A DNA stretch of 64,000 bases from Aspidapion aeneum (taxonomy: Eukaryota; Arthropoda; Insecta; Coleoptera; Brentidae), in contig OY755048.1 in NCBI GenBank assembly GCA_963576565.1, positions 8,266,136-8,330,135 on the forward strand, read 5' to 3'. The position numbers were made by a program, and so were the translations under genes. The number at the start of each line of letters is the position of its first letter. Position 1 is the stretch's first letter. Shown here piece after piece: positions 43,418-54,355 of the stretch. The notes below the pieces were generated by a model that worked only from the letters and a program-made list of their open reading frames with translations, was not told the DNA's origin and did no database searches.

Positions 43418-44387
43418 GTGTCAAAAAATGCCCAGGGGTAAGAGGTTGAAGATCGTGTGGGTCTGAAGAGGCAGGAGATAAAGGGCGACTATTAAGTACG
43501 GCTTCTATGCGACAGGTAAGGGTGGACATCTCCATGATAGACAACTTCTGGTCGCCGACAACTCGTACAAAGTGAGTTTTAAAACTTTTGACGCCAGCTT
43601 CTGCCAGGCCATTGAAATGTGGACTGAGAGGAGGTCCCAGATGCCAACGAATAGAAAGTCTGGTGGCAGCACTTCTTGCGTAATCCAGTAATTGGTTACG
43701 AAACCCTATAAAATTACTGCCTTGATCTGACCAGCATTGCGTCACGCTTCCGCGTCTGGAAATGAATCGATGGAATGCACCTGCGAACCCTTCGGTGGAC
43801 AGTTCCATGGTTAATTCCAAATGCACGCAATGTGTGGCCGTACAGACAAACACACAGACATACGATTTGAAAGCTTTACAACCACGGTAACGATGAGGAA
43901 TCACAAAGAAAGGTCCACAAAAGTCGATAGCTACACACGAAAAAGGTTTTAGTTGATTGATTCGATGAGCGGGAAGTGAACTCATTATGGGCGGTCTATA
44001 GGGTTTAGGGTTGATTCTAAAACATTGCAACCACTTGGATATGGTTCTTTGAATTGCCCGTCTGGCAGATAATATCCAAAATTGCTGTAAAAGCAGATTA
44101 TGTAATGTTTTAAACCCAGGATGAAGATATTGTCGATGAGCGGACTCGATGAGAAGAGTAGTTAAACGATGGTCACTCGAAAGTAAGACGGGGTGTTTTG
44201 CAGAATAAGACAAAAGGTCAGATTTTTGTAATCTGCCACCGACTCTAATGATACTATTTTCATCAAGAAAAGGTGAAAGTCCTTGAAAAGGTTTCGGTAT
44301 TGGTTTATCCTTAGATAACGCGGAAAAAAGCTCAGAAAAACAAGAATCTTGAACGCGTTTGATAAGAAGGAATAACGCACTTTGCAT
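43338..44387 (-). pseudogene. BEL/Pao integrase core
   Basis: Carries the zinc-binding H-H...C region (HPGFKTLHNLLLQQFWI) and the DDE core: first Asp in VAIDFCGPFF, second in QCWSDQGSNFIGF, Glu in GLAEAGVKSFKTHF. Both integration residues and spacing are present. The frame begins without its natural context and continues from RNase H in other frames upstream (44451-44633), so a normal polyprotein is not made. Confidence 0.85.
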
Positions 44388-44450
44388 CTCACCGGTGGTA
44401 GGAAAAACAATATTCTCAAAAATAACTTTTTGGTCCGGCGGCTTAGTGGG

Positions 44451-44633
44451 TTATTGATAGGAATGGTTTTGAAAAAAGTTAACTATTCGAAGGACATAAC
44501 AAATGATACGTTGAATTTTTGATATAGATGAATATTTGATAAGAAGCTGATCTAAGAAGTTGACATCAATTATCGCATTGCAACAGACCTTTGGCTTTTC
44601 CTCCAGATTAATATCTCCGAAATCAATCGGCAT
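44451..44633 (-). pseudogene. BEL/Pao linker between RNase H and integrase
   Basis: A 60-codon frame (LLIKYSSISKIQRIICYVLR) matching the helical linker usual between RNase H and the integrase zinc region. It lies in a different frame from its neighbours, showing at least two more indels. Confidence 0.6.
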
Positions 44634-44654
44634 TTTTGATTTATGAAAATCGGG

Positions 44655-45563
44655 TTATTCGTTTTCGGGAGACCACAAAAACGACGGTGCGTTCCACCAC
44701 GTGTCATGTGACATGAGCTGTGAAGGGGTGGCCCCTCGTGACGCAATATCGGCTGCATTTAAAGCAGAAGGAATGTAGCGCCACGAGTTTGAGGGAATGA
44801 TTTCTTGGATTCTACTGACTCGATTTCCAACAAAGGCTTGCCAGCGATTAGGAGGGGATGAAAGCCAGTGCAATACGACTTGCGAATCGCAGAAAGTAAC
44901 GATATTTGTAAAAGTTATTTTTCCTTCATAGCTAGATAAAACGAAGTCAATTAATTCGCTTAAAAGAAATGCGCCTAGGAGTTCTAGCCTAGCCAAAGTT
45001 TGTGACTTTATAGGCACGACCCTAGATTTTGCAGATATGAGAGAAACAGATATATTATTTTCCTCTTCTACACGAAAATATACGACGCCTGCGTAGCCTC
45101 GAATTGAAGCGTCACAGAAGCCGATGATTTGATAGGTATTGGTTTTTGACAGTTTGATTTGTCGGGTTAATTGAAAATTGGAAAGAAGCGGGAATTCAGA
45201 ACGAAGTTTGTTCCAAGAGTCGATGATAGAAGAATCTGGTTCTTCGTCCCAGCCTATTTTTGATATCCACAACTGTTGCAAAATAAATTTTGCTTGTAGC
45301 AACAAGGGACAAAGAAAACCTAAGGGATCGAAGATTGTTCCTGAGGAAGAAGCACGTTTGGTTGGGGGTTTGTCCTTCATTCGGCATCGATAAGAAAAAA
45401 TGTCGTTTTTTGGATGCCATTGAAGTCCTAAAACTTTGATAAAGTGGGGTTCCTCCTTGTCGAAAGAGAGAGGCATTTGACGATCGGACTCTGGCAATGT
45501 TGCCAATAACTCAGGACAATTGCTTGTCCATTTTTTAAGTTCAAATCCTCCCGACTTCAACAA
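44655..45563 (-). pseudogene. BEL/Pao reverse transcriptase thumb and RNase H (Peptidase_A17-annotated region)
   Basis: A 302-codon frame. The first third (FELKKWTSNCPELL, LGLQWHPKNDIFSYR, FDPLGFLCPLLLQAKFILQQ) is the RT-distal region that databases call Peptidase_A17. RNase H follows: GFCDASIRGYAGVVYF, SQTLARLELLGAFLLSELID, FCDSQVVLHWLSS and ALNAADIASRGATPSQL, which include the catalytic acidic residues. A frame break separates it from the RT palm at about 45564-45595. Confidence 0.85.
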
Positions 45564-45594
45564 ATCATTGAGTTCTGTTTGAAGGGAAAGAGCT

Positions 45595-46350
45595 TCAGAA
45601 AGATATAAAGATATCGTCGATATAGATTGACGTTTTTAGAACAGTACTCGCCATAGAAAAACGTTCCTTTTCTCTCTCTGCCAGCTCATTTAAGGTACGC
45701 ATGGCTAGAAAAGGTGAGCATGTCATGCCAAAAGTGACAGTATAAAGTTCCCACACTGAAAGTGGGTCATGTGGAGAAAACCTCCACAATATCCTTTGAT
45801 AAGGACGGTGATAAGGATTGATAAGGACTTGACGGAACCTCTGTTTGATATCAGCAATGTAGGCAATAGGATTAAGACGAAACGTAAGGAGTAAAGAAGC
45901 AATATCCTTTTGAAGTTTCGGTCCCGATAACAACGTCTCATTGTGACTAATATTTTTTGGGGTGTCTGCCGAACAATCCCAGACTACTCTTAATTTTGTA
46001 CTTAAGCTTTCCGGCTTTAGTACGCAATGATGTGCCAAAAAACATGATACGTCGACTTTTGGTTGACTAGGTAAAACTAGACTCATATGATTAGAATCGA
46101 TATAGTCTTGCATGAAACTTGAATAGGCAGTGTACAGATCAGGATTTTTGATTAATCTATTTTCTAGAAGTAAAAATCTACGATAAGCTTGCGGATAAGT
46201 ATTTCCTAGGTCAGGGTTTATTTTATCTTTAAACGGAAGAGCTACCATGAATCTACCGCTCGGTTGCCGTACTACACTCGCAGTAAAGATTGATTCTGCT
46301 TGTTTTTCTTCCTTTGATAAGATTTGTTTTTTAGGCAAATGTTCGCCCAA
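45595..46350 (-). pseudogene. BEL/Pao reverse transcriptase
   Basis: A 251-codon frame with CVLKPESLSTKLRVVWDCSA (fingers), SGPKLQKDIASLLLTFRLN, AYIADIKQRFRQVLI (first catalytic Asp), TFGMTCSPFLAMRTLNEL and the YIDD box in KTSIYIDDIFISF. Catalytic residues are intact. It overlaps the protease frame by 20 bases. Confidence 0.88.
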
Positions 46351-47599
46351 ACCTAGGGAGAATGACCTCTAAAGGAGGTGAATGACTCGTTAAAAAACAA
46401 CTGGTTCGTTCCGTAAGACTACCTACTTCGTCAACTTTTCCCATGACGACCCAACCAAAGATAGTTTCAAGGGCTGAAGGTTGCCCTATTTGTCCAAGAA
46501 CCCTGCCCTCCTTGAATATCTGTGCGAATAGCTCGCAACAATTAACAAGGTCCACAGGTCTAGATTTGAAATAAGATTGGTCGGCAAGTTTAAGGTTTTC
46601 CAAGTGTTTCCACTGATTATCGTTCAAAGTGAATGTAGGCATATTGGAACATATTTGTGGAACAACAATTTTTTCGAAATTAAGTAAAGGAGTGACTTGT
46701 CCTTGCGGCTTAATGTGACATTGAACGAGCCCTTTGGAATTAAAAGAAGACATCTGATTTAATCCGAATATTTCAGTGGTGTAACTTCGCCTAGGAAGAT
46801 TAAGACGCTGAATACACTTTTCACTGATGAATCCTGTCTGTGATCCAGAATCAAGCAGTGCCCTTACAGGTTGAAAATTTCCGCAACCGTCCATAACATC
46901 TATTATGGCGGTGCATAAAAGAAAGGTACCTGAAGGTCCTAAGGTATTTAATGACACATGAAGATTATTGACAGGGGGTGTGTGAATGACAGGACTAGTA
47001 TCTTGGCTTCCAGACTCTTGATTAGTTTCTAAGATATGAGTTAAAGTGTGGTGCCTTTTACTATTGCAAGTCCTGCATGAATATTTGGATTTGCACGTAT
47101 CTACCCCATGCAAGGGATGAAAACACGCTAGACATAATTTTTTCTGCTTGACGAAAGATAGGCGATCGATAGGTGAGAGATCAAGAAATGTTTGACATTT
47201 CGAAAGCACGTGACCTTGATTACACCGGAAACATTTTATTCCCGTACTTGAATTAGTTGAGGTGCCAGCCAGTCCTATAAAAGGCGAATTGGATGATTTA
47301 TAGGTAGGCTTTTGCCCAAACTGATTTCGCATAGAATTTGAATTTTGATAGGTAGGCTTTTGCCCAGACTGATTTTGCATAGAATTTGATTTTTGATAGA
47401 TAGGCACCTTTTTGGGTGCTGTTGATTGAGGAAGTGATTCCAAAACCTTACATCTTTTTTCTAGAAATTGAAAAAGTGACTGAAAAGTGGGAATTTCGGT
47501 ATTAGTATTGCCGTGACTCATTTCGAAATTTGAACGCGTCGGAATATCCAATTTTTCTAACAAAATGAAAAAAATAAAAGTCCCAACTGTCAACGTCAA
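46331..47599 (-). pseudogene. BEL/Pao zinc-knuckle and aspartic protease region (DUF1758)
   Basis: A 422-codon frame. A proximal linker contains two near-identical short repeats (QKPTYQNSNSMRNQFG type), then zinc knuckle CFRCNQGHVLSKC and a second Cys/His cluster ending CRTCNSKRHH. The protease active site is ALLDSGSQTGFIS. The frame overlaps the gag frame by about 98 bases in another register, showing a frameshift near 47565. Confidence 0.85.
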
Positions 47600-48344
47600 A
47601 GCTAAGTGATTTTAAAATTTCTAGGGATTCAGAAAAGGTGTCAATTAAGTTACGCAATTCTTTAGCTGACTCGTTTTTTAAGGTGGAGTTCATAATTGTG
47701 CTTAAAGCATCATTTGCGAGGTCTCGCTTGTTTTGATATCTATTGACTAATTTGTCGTAAGCAATTTTATAATTTTGATTAGATAAGCTAATCCCTGATA
47801 TCAATTTTAAAGGCTCATCCTCGAGATATGAAAATAAATATTGAAGTTTTCGAACGTTACTTAGACTTTGATTTTGATCTATAATGTTATTAAAAAGATC
47901 GAAAAACCTTGGCCATAATTTTTTATCACCTCGAAATATGGGAATACCTAACTCTTTGAGTTTTGGAGTTTCGTTTTGTCGAACATATGATCCCGAAAAG
48001 GATGGGGCCTCAACCGGAAATATTTTAGAGTAAACCCCCTTACACGCATAAAAATATTTACGAGCTTCTGAAAGGATCGCATCCTGCGTTTTAAACTCCT
48101 CGTCGTCCGCGTCGTCTATCAACATAATGACATCATTATGTGCCAGCATGCATTTATCGAAGGTTTCATCCAAATCGGAATACCTCACTTGAAACTCGTT
48201 TCTCGCTTTTTCATCCTTTGCCGCGGTCTGTGAAAACACATAACACTCGGTGATCGCAGATAAAAAACCCTTGCGTTTTTGCACGGCTTTTTTGACAGAT
48301 ATGATTTTACCTTTGAAATGACGAAATTGTCGGTAAATATACAA
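47502..48344 (-). pseudogene. BEL/Pao gag (DUF1759)
   Basis: A 280-codon frame with the DUF1759 capsid-like core: LGIPIFRGDKKLWPRFFDLF, NVRKLQYLFSYLEDEPLKLI and YKIAYDKLVNRYQNKRDLAN. There is no ATG near the N-terminus: the frame opens right after a TAA and its first Met is about 67 codons in. The start codon has been lost or displaced, possibly by the leader duplication at 48329-48614. Confidence 0.8.
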
Positions 48345-48614
48345 TTAACGCTAAATTAATGCTTCTGAAATAGAAAAATGACGAATTGTCGAAAATATGC
48401 ACTAATTTATCGCAATTGATGAAAATTGTTTTAAATATCGAAATGATATGGAACACATCTAATCACAGAAATGTCGGTAAATATACAATTAACGCTAAAT
48501 TAATGCTTCTGAAATAGAAAAATGACGAATTGTCGAAAGTATGCACTAATTTATCGCAATTGATGAAAATTGTTTTAAATATCGAAATGATATGGTACAC
48601 ACCTAACACACTGA
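48329..48614 (-). repeat. 143-bp tandem duplication in BEL/Pao leader
   Basis: TGTCGGTAAATATACAATTA begins at 48329 and again at 48472. The units are nearly identical through AAATGATATGG. It covers the end of the leader and the first codons of the gag frame. Confidence 0.92.
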
Positions 48615-48838
48615 ACGTTTGTTTTGTTTGTTTTGAATGCTTCGTTTTGTTTACTGAATGACCACGCGATACGTTACCATAGCAGCGGACCAAAAACAGG
48701 TACTGCGCCGACACCGTGGCGCGAGCGAAAATCTCTCGCGTTTCAATACGATTGACAAAATTCAAGGCCGCCTTGTTTTCGGCGTGAAAATAAATGGCCG
48801 ACCTATTAATACCGCCGTATGGAGTAATTTTTTTAATA

Positions 48839-48856
48839 ATCCGGTTCGAAGGACCA
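48839..48856 (-). other. BEL/Pao primer-binding site
   Basis: On the minus strand TGGTCCTTCGAACCGGAT lies 4 nt inside the 5' LTR remnant. TGG matches the tRNA CCA end. The string resembles sites in other BEL/Pao elements; the tRNA is not identified. Confidence 0.55.
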
Positions 48857-48860
48857 CTTT

Positions 48861-48879
48861 TGTTAGCTCGGAGCTAACA
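48861..48879 (-). repeat. BEL/Pao 5' LTR remnant, a 19-bp palindrome
   Basis: TGTTAGCTCGGAGCTAACA sits between the primer-binding site and the target duplication, exactly where a 471-bp LTR is expected. It consists of the first ten and last nine bases of the LTR joined together. Confidence 0.85.
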
Positions 48880-49440
48880 CTTCCTCTCTATGTACTTCTA
48901 TGTCTCTCCTCGGAGAGGCTGCCAGATATTTGGGTCTCGTCTCCTGCAGCAGTCCCTTGTAGTGTTCTGTCCATTGTTCTGGTTTGATGATCTGAATATT
49001 TACTTTTTCTTTTGTTGAGTTTTTTACTGTAGAAATGAATTTCCAAACTTCAGAACTCTTCCTACCTCCTACCTGTGTATTTATATCGTGGCATTTGAGC
49101 TTGAATATTTCATTTTTTTCTGTGCGTATCATATTTCTTAGCTGTCTTCTGGTTTCCCTGTAGATTTCTAGGTCTCTTTACTCTTTAGTACTGAGCTATT
49201 TCAAGTATGTGCGTTTTTTCTCTTTGACCATTTCCTGTATTTTCTCCGTCCACCACATCTTCCTGTTATTTCTATCATTTTGGTATCCAACAGCTTCGTT
49301 GCTTGCTTCCTTTAAGCTTTTTATTATGTTTTTACATATCTCTTCAAATGAGTGTTCTGTGTTTTTAATTTTTTATCTAATCGGTTCTCATACAATCTTT
49401 GAGTACGCCTCGATGCATACCTTGACTAAAGTTCAGCTCT
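48880..49440 (-). pseudogene. RTE-like LINE copy 3, 5' part
   Basis: Continues copy 3 beyond the BEL/Pao element, starting with the second CTTCCT. The frame 48886-49132 encodes the linker upstream of RT (SSEVWKFISTVKNSTKEKVN, EQWTEHYKGLLQE) matching copy 2 at 25140-25330. More upstream parts are in other frames to about 49440, where similarity fades. Confidence 0.8.
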
Positions 49441-49476
49441 GAAACTGGCTCTGACCGCTTACTGACACGATTAAGT

Positions 49477-49729
49477 GGAGGGCATTTCTGGAAAAGGAGC
49501 CAAAAGCCATTTGTCTACAAAGAACCAACCGGTTAGATCTGTGTAAATAAAAGTCACGAAACCGTTTTGTCGGCTTGTCGTTTGGTTCGATAGTCAACAG
49601 AGAGATCTAGAGTGCTTGTGTCGCCTGGATCTTTTAACAGCCTCTAAATATATTTGATTAAATGCGCTTGACACTTAATAATGCAAAATTTTGGTTTTGG
49701 CGCTTGGCTCCTTTTCCAGTAATGCTCTT
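49477..49729. mobile_element. Small MITE, about 253 bp
   Basis: GAGGGCATTTCTGGAAAAGG at the left is matched by CCTTTTCCAGTAATGCTCTTC at the right; inverted similarity covers about 30 bp. No ORF. Confidence 0.5.
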
Positions 49730-50739
49730 CAAGTACGAATCGATTAATCATTCGCCGCTTGGCTTTCTTGGGCCGCAAGCCATCTCGTGGCCCGCGTTAG
49801 GATGGGAACGGGGCGAAAGCGGAGGGGGTGCATACCGCTAATTAATGCAAAGAAAGGTGCATTTTTTTTGCGGCCAGTTCCTAGAATCTCACGGTTTGGT
49901 CCGCTTGTCAATATGTTATGGGCAAGTCTGATCAATATAACATGATAATACGGTAGTTTTGTACCTTATTCATATTGTTTTGCTTTTTTAGTTGTGTTAT
50001 AATTTACCGCGAATTTTCATTATCGATTTTGACAATAAATTGCGTCAGTAATATTATTAAACCCAATTTTTGCAGTCTTTCTTTGGAATATAAAATAAAA
50101 ATTAAAGAACTGGGTAGGCCCTTACCGGATCTAAACCTAACTCAAGTTAGTCAAAGAAGGACACAAAACCGTTTGACGCGTTATTTTTCGAGAGATAAGG
50201 AAAATAACTGGATTTGCGGGTGTGATTTAACCAACCTGTTGTATTTTTCAAGTTTTTGTTGTTTTATAATGCTGCATCAAGAATTGGACACGAACGGGTT
50301 TGAAAGATTTGCATGGTTACGTTAAACGAATATTACAAACTCAGCTTTACAACTCCCGGGCTGCCACTCCAAAAAACAAATTAAAATTGATCTAAAATGA
50401 TCAAAAATTATACACTATGAGATATAGGGTTATTATTTTGATTTAGAAACTACATTTTTTCCTTGAGAAATGGCACACATTTAATGTCAGCATTGTCCCC
50501 AAAATAGGATGCTTGGTATGACCAGGCCGAAGCTCGAAAAATTTCATTGGCCCCATACTCTGTTGGAAATCACTTTTAAAAATTTTCGCATAGGAAAAAG
50601 TGAACTAATATGTCTGTATCCGTCTATGGATTACATACGTCACTCTGGGCTTTTTTCAATACAGTTTCTCTTTACGTGCGATTTTATTCTGTTTGATCCT
50701 GCCAAACAATTTTTAATTTAGCTGATAATATGACCGCCA
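49730..50739. other. No gene seen
   Basis: Non-coding sequence. A 116-codon frame at 49975-50325 has no recognised domain and a composition no different from its surroundings. Confidence 0.4.
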
Positions 50740-51306
50740 GGGGCTCTATTCTCGTACTTAAACGACGTGATTATTCGCATCTCATCGTTTGGCCAATAGT
50801 GGTCGTGCGTTGTACGAAATTACTTATCTCAACCAATGGCATAGTCGCGCGCTTTTCACAATTAGTGAATTTTCCGCGTTTAAAGCGAAATCCAATCTCC
50901 TGCCCGTACCGACTGGACGTTTCTCGGTTCGGTTTGGTTCGGTTCGGTTTAAAGCTAGCTATTGGCCGAGCATGTGATGGGAATCATGACATGCTACGAG
51001 CACGTAAATAGCTATCAGGCTGGCCAATGGCAAGCTTTAAATTAGATCAAAGCCGTCACGTGATATGCGAAAAGACCTTCATTGTGCAAGCTTCGGCTAC
51101 GATCCGATCGAGAAACGTTCAGTCGGTACGGGGCAGGGGAACAGATTTCACTTCAAACGCGTAAAATTTACTTACTCTGAAGAGCGGGCGACTATGCCGT
51201 TGGTCGCGACAAGTTATTTCGCACAAGACACGACCATTCAGAGGTTGCTATTGGTCACAGCGTGTGATGTGGATTGTCAGATCGTTCAAGACCCTCAATA
51301 GAGCCT
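50740..51306. mobile_element. MITE with long inverted arms, about 567 bp
   Basis: GGGGCTCTATT at the left and AATAGAGCC at the right start arms of about 200 bp that match in inverted orientation: CCAATAGTGGTCGTGCGTTG, GGCATAGTCGC and CGTACCGACTGGACGTTTCTC have partners at 51240, 51190 and 51112. GGTTCG is repeated in the centre. The open frames here follow the palindrome. No transposase. Confidence 0.65.
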
Positions 51307-51326
51307 TCGGTAGCAAGGGCATTGTC

Positions 51327-51430
51327 TTTATTTATTTTAAACGACGTTTGGTTTCGTAAGTATTTCTAATGGAAGTCCAAAATTTTGTTTATATATTCAA
51401 ACATTGTCTACGAGTTTCAAACAAATAACA
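51327..51430. mobile_element. Rearranged Penelope pLTR fragment
   Basis: CATTGTCTTTATTTATTTTA and the following GTAAGTATTTCTAA match the pLTR in the same orientation as the copy at 31.4 kb. AATGGAAGTCCAAAATTTTG to CGAGTTTCAAACAAA matches it in the opposite orientation, so two pLTR pieces are joined head to head. Confidence 0.6.
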
Positions 51431-52459
51431 AGGGGCAAGGGGTCATCAAACGTCTACGTGTACGTCTTCTTTACGTCAACAAGTGGTTGGTCATTTGGAT
51501 GACCAGCAGGTCATCCACCAAAAAATATGGGTTGTATGATGTTAATTTTTTGAACGTATTTTCGCCGTGTAGTTTTTGATGTCCTAAACACGTCATTTAT
51601 TAGTCACTAACCATACAGCACACTTTGTCCAAGGGTCGCTTTCTTTCTTCTAACTTACATAGATTGTGACCTAGTCAGGCATTATTCGAAACATAAAGGT
51701 ATGTAGATACGAAAATAAATTAAAGATTAAGACAAACTTCGAGGCTTCGAGGTGGAGAATTGGATATGTCTAGGCAGTTTGGTCTAGGTTAAGGTCTATT
51801 TTGATCTGTAACTCTTCCACGACTTCCACGCCTAAGTTTCCTTCGGTATTCCCAACTGCAGGGAATAGTTTATATATTTAGACGAGTTTACAAAAACCTT
51901 ATAAAGACATTAATAGTGTTCTGTTTTGGTTCCAAATACGTCATATTACTGACGTCTAAAAATATCGTCATTTTAGGTATGTCTTATGAACGTCATTGTC
52001 TTTAACCTGACGTGTAAAGTAAGAGACGTCATAGGTCATTAAAAAGGACACTTTTTGACGTTTAAAAGACGTCACCTGCCTACCTGGGCACGAGGTAATG
52101 AAGGTCTATTTAACTCTTTCACTCAACCCCAGTATTAAGTTACAAATGATTGCAGTAATTTTTTTATTAAAAAATCATATTCTACTCTTTAATGTGAGGA
52201 AAACTTGTCACGAAACTTGTTTGATTTTTAAATTAAAAAATTTCGTGTTTGTTAGTATTATTTGGCTTAAAAATTCCGCTGATTGACGCTCACGTGTCTG
52301 CGGGTAAAAAAACAATAAGCGTTGATCTGGCCTGAAAGGCAGAAGAGGGGTCGTAGGTCACGGATTAGTTTATTTCTTTTTATTTGTAATCGATCTTTTC
52401 ATTGATCGATATGTATAGCAGTTTATTTTCGCCTGCTCTTGTTCTTGTGTCTCTCGTAT
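51431..52459. other. Gene-free region with a cluster of ACGTC/GACGT words
   Basis: Between 51450 and 52080 ACGTC or GACGT occurs many times on both strands (for example TACGTCATATTACTGACGTC at 51940). No ORF with a domain. Confidence 0.5.
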
Positions 52460-53659
52460 CCCAACAAACAATTAAAGTTGTAACGACGAAACCCCAACTA
52501 GAAAGAATTTCTTAAAAGTAACCGCAACGTACTCCCGCTACGTCTCAGTATACCATACAGCGACGTTATAATTCCCTAAGTGGGGAACCAATTTCTGGTT
52601 ATAACTACTTGGCCAAGTGTTTAAAGTCACTGTAGTAACAACTACACTACTACGTCGTAGCCAGGTATCTACTACGTCGTAGAGGCTGTTTTTTTTCCGT
52701 AATGGCATAAAAGTTGCGATGTAGTTGCAAATAATATAATCGTTTCTTTTTGGTAGAATTGTTACACAATATGGTGGACACAACAGTAAACAGACTCGCT
52801 TAGTTTTTTTGTTTGGTTATGGTTATAATATGAACTATGTTATCCAAAAGTGTGAGAATTTACGAGCAGAGGATCAAAATTCGAGTGCGACGCAAAGTTT
52901 TTTGTATAACATGCATTATATATATTGCAAAAAACCGGTGCGCCCGTAAAATTGAGCCGTTTTCTGGTAGCTGATGGAATTTTTGTGTTGTAATTTTGGA
53001 GGTTATGTTTTCATAATCGACAGTTAACTCCAACAAATGGTGCTTAAGAAGAGCATTTTTGGTAAGCTTGAACTAATTTGTTTATAAAATAGTATGGCTC
53101 TTTAATATGAGCTCATAAAACGACAACAAAAATATTAAATTTTCTTTCTTACATAAAAACATGGCGTCCCAAACTATATTCCCTGATAGTCGAAAAGGTT
53201 ACTTGAAAGTAGTTGCGGCTTTAAAGTTGATCCAAAAAGTTATTTTGTCTACATTGTTACATCAGATGTTACTATGATCACACAAACTTTTGTGGTAAAA
53301 ATTAAAGTTATAATGTAGTTGTCGGATACACTTGTTTGGGACTCCAATGAAGCTTAACTTTCTAGTGGTAATTAAGTAGGATATAAAAGTCAGGGCGACT
53401 ACGAAATAACGACTAAAAAGAAAGTAAAACTTTAGCAACGTCCTATTGTGGTAGAGAAGACTATCAGAATCGACTATCAAGAAACAATCCTATGAAGTAG
53501 TTTAGAGGGTCGTTTTTACGAAACATCTACTATTTCCTGATACTAAATAGTAGTTAGAACTAAAAAGTAACAAATTTTGGTTGGGATCACCACATTTCTA
53601 CTATAAGAAAGTAGCAAAGCCTTTAGAACATGTAGCCGCTACTATAAATGTTAGTTGGG
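52460..53659. mobile_element. Non-autonomous TIR element with CCCAACAAACA ends
   Basis: Left end CCCAACAAACAATTAAAG and right end, inverted, CCCAACTAACATTTATAG. TACGTCGTAG words cluster in the left interior and GTAG/CTAC words throughout. Flanks CTCTCGTA and TCTCGGTA are similar but offset, so the target duplication is uncertain. Termini resemble the element at 16975. Confidence 0.5.
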
Positions 53660-54355
53660 ATCTCGGTAGATGGCGTTTCTTGCAAGAGTTTTCTCGCTAT
53701 TTTCATAGGATTACAGACAAACCCGTGTAATTAACTTCGAAAGAGTGTTCTGAGGATTCCCATAAGGACGAAACAGTTAACTGTCAGCACCTCGGTCAAC
53801 ACTTATTAGGTGTCCATTAGATCTTGGACCGCCGTGAGGTTAAGCTTTCAAGCTACCCATGGAAAAATATGAGAGAAACAAAAACTCCTTTCTACCCGAT
53901 TAGCCACGAAACTTGTTTGAGTTTTAAATTCACGGGTAGTCAATTTCACGTTTGTTAGTAAAAATAATAAATTGAAAATAAAATATTTAAAGAAAACGAT
54001 AGTATTATTTTTGTTATGTTTACACTGTTTCAACCGGCATTTTCTAGATGCATATATCTCCAAAACTAATTTTTTGATATGGTGTAAAAATATAAAAAAA
54101 ACCCTGTACAGTTGACCACCTATTAATCATGAAAATCCTAATAGAACGAGCCAATGAATACAGAATTTCACTATATATTATATTGCGTTTATAGACTTTG
54201 AAAATGCTCACGATAGCATTGAGCACTGGGTAGTATATCGGCTTATTAACATGTAAGATTGGTAAGAAAGGAAAGGCATGAGTATGAACTACAATAAAAC
54301 TAAATCATAACAAATACAGATGAAGATATCACGATCAGGATAACCAAGAAAAAAT
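53660..54355. other. No gene seen
   Basis: Non-coding spacer; two short reverse frames lack domains. Confidence 0.4.

Larger units (their letters stand above)
42414..48879 (-). mobile_element. BEL/Pao LTR retrotransposon, 6,466 bp
   Basis: Minus-strand element with the order gag, protease, reverse transcriptase, RNase H, integrase, typical of BEL/Pao. It ends in TGTTAGC/GCTAACA and is bounded by a 6-bp target duplication inside an RTE-like LINE. The 3' LTR (left) is 471 bp; the 5' LTR is reduced to 19 bp. A primer-binding site and a polypurine tract are recognisable. The coding region is interrupted by several frameshifts, so the element is not autonomous. Confidence 0.9.

Noticed and set aside
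49975..50325. 116-codon forward ORF
   Set aside because: No recognised domain or conserved neighbour; composition like the flanks.
52452..53667. TCTCG-TA / TCTCGGTA as a target duplication of the CCCAAC element
   Set aside because: The flanks need an indel and are offset from the termini, so they do not qualify as a clean duplication.
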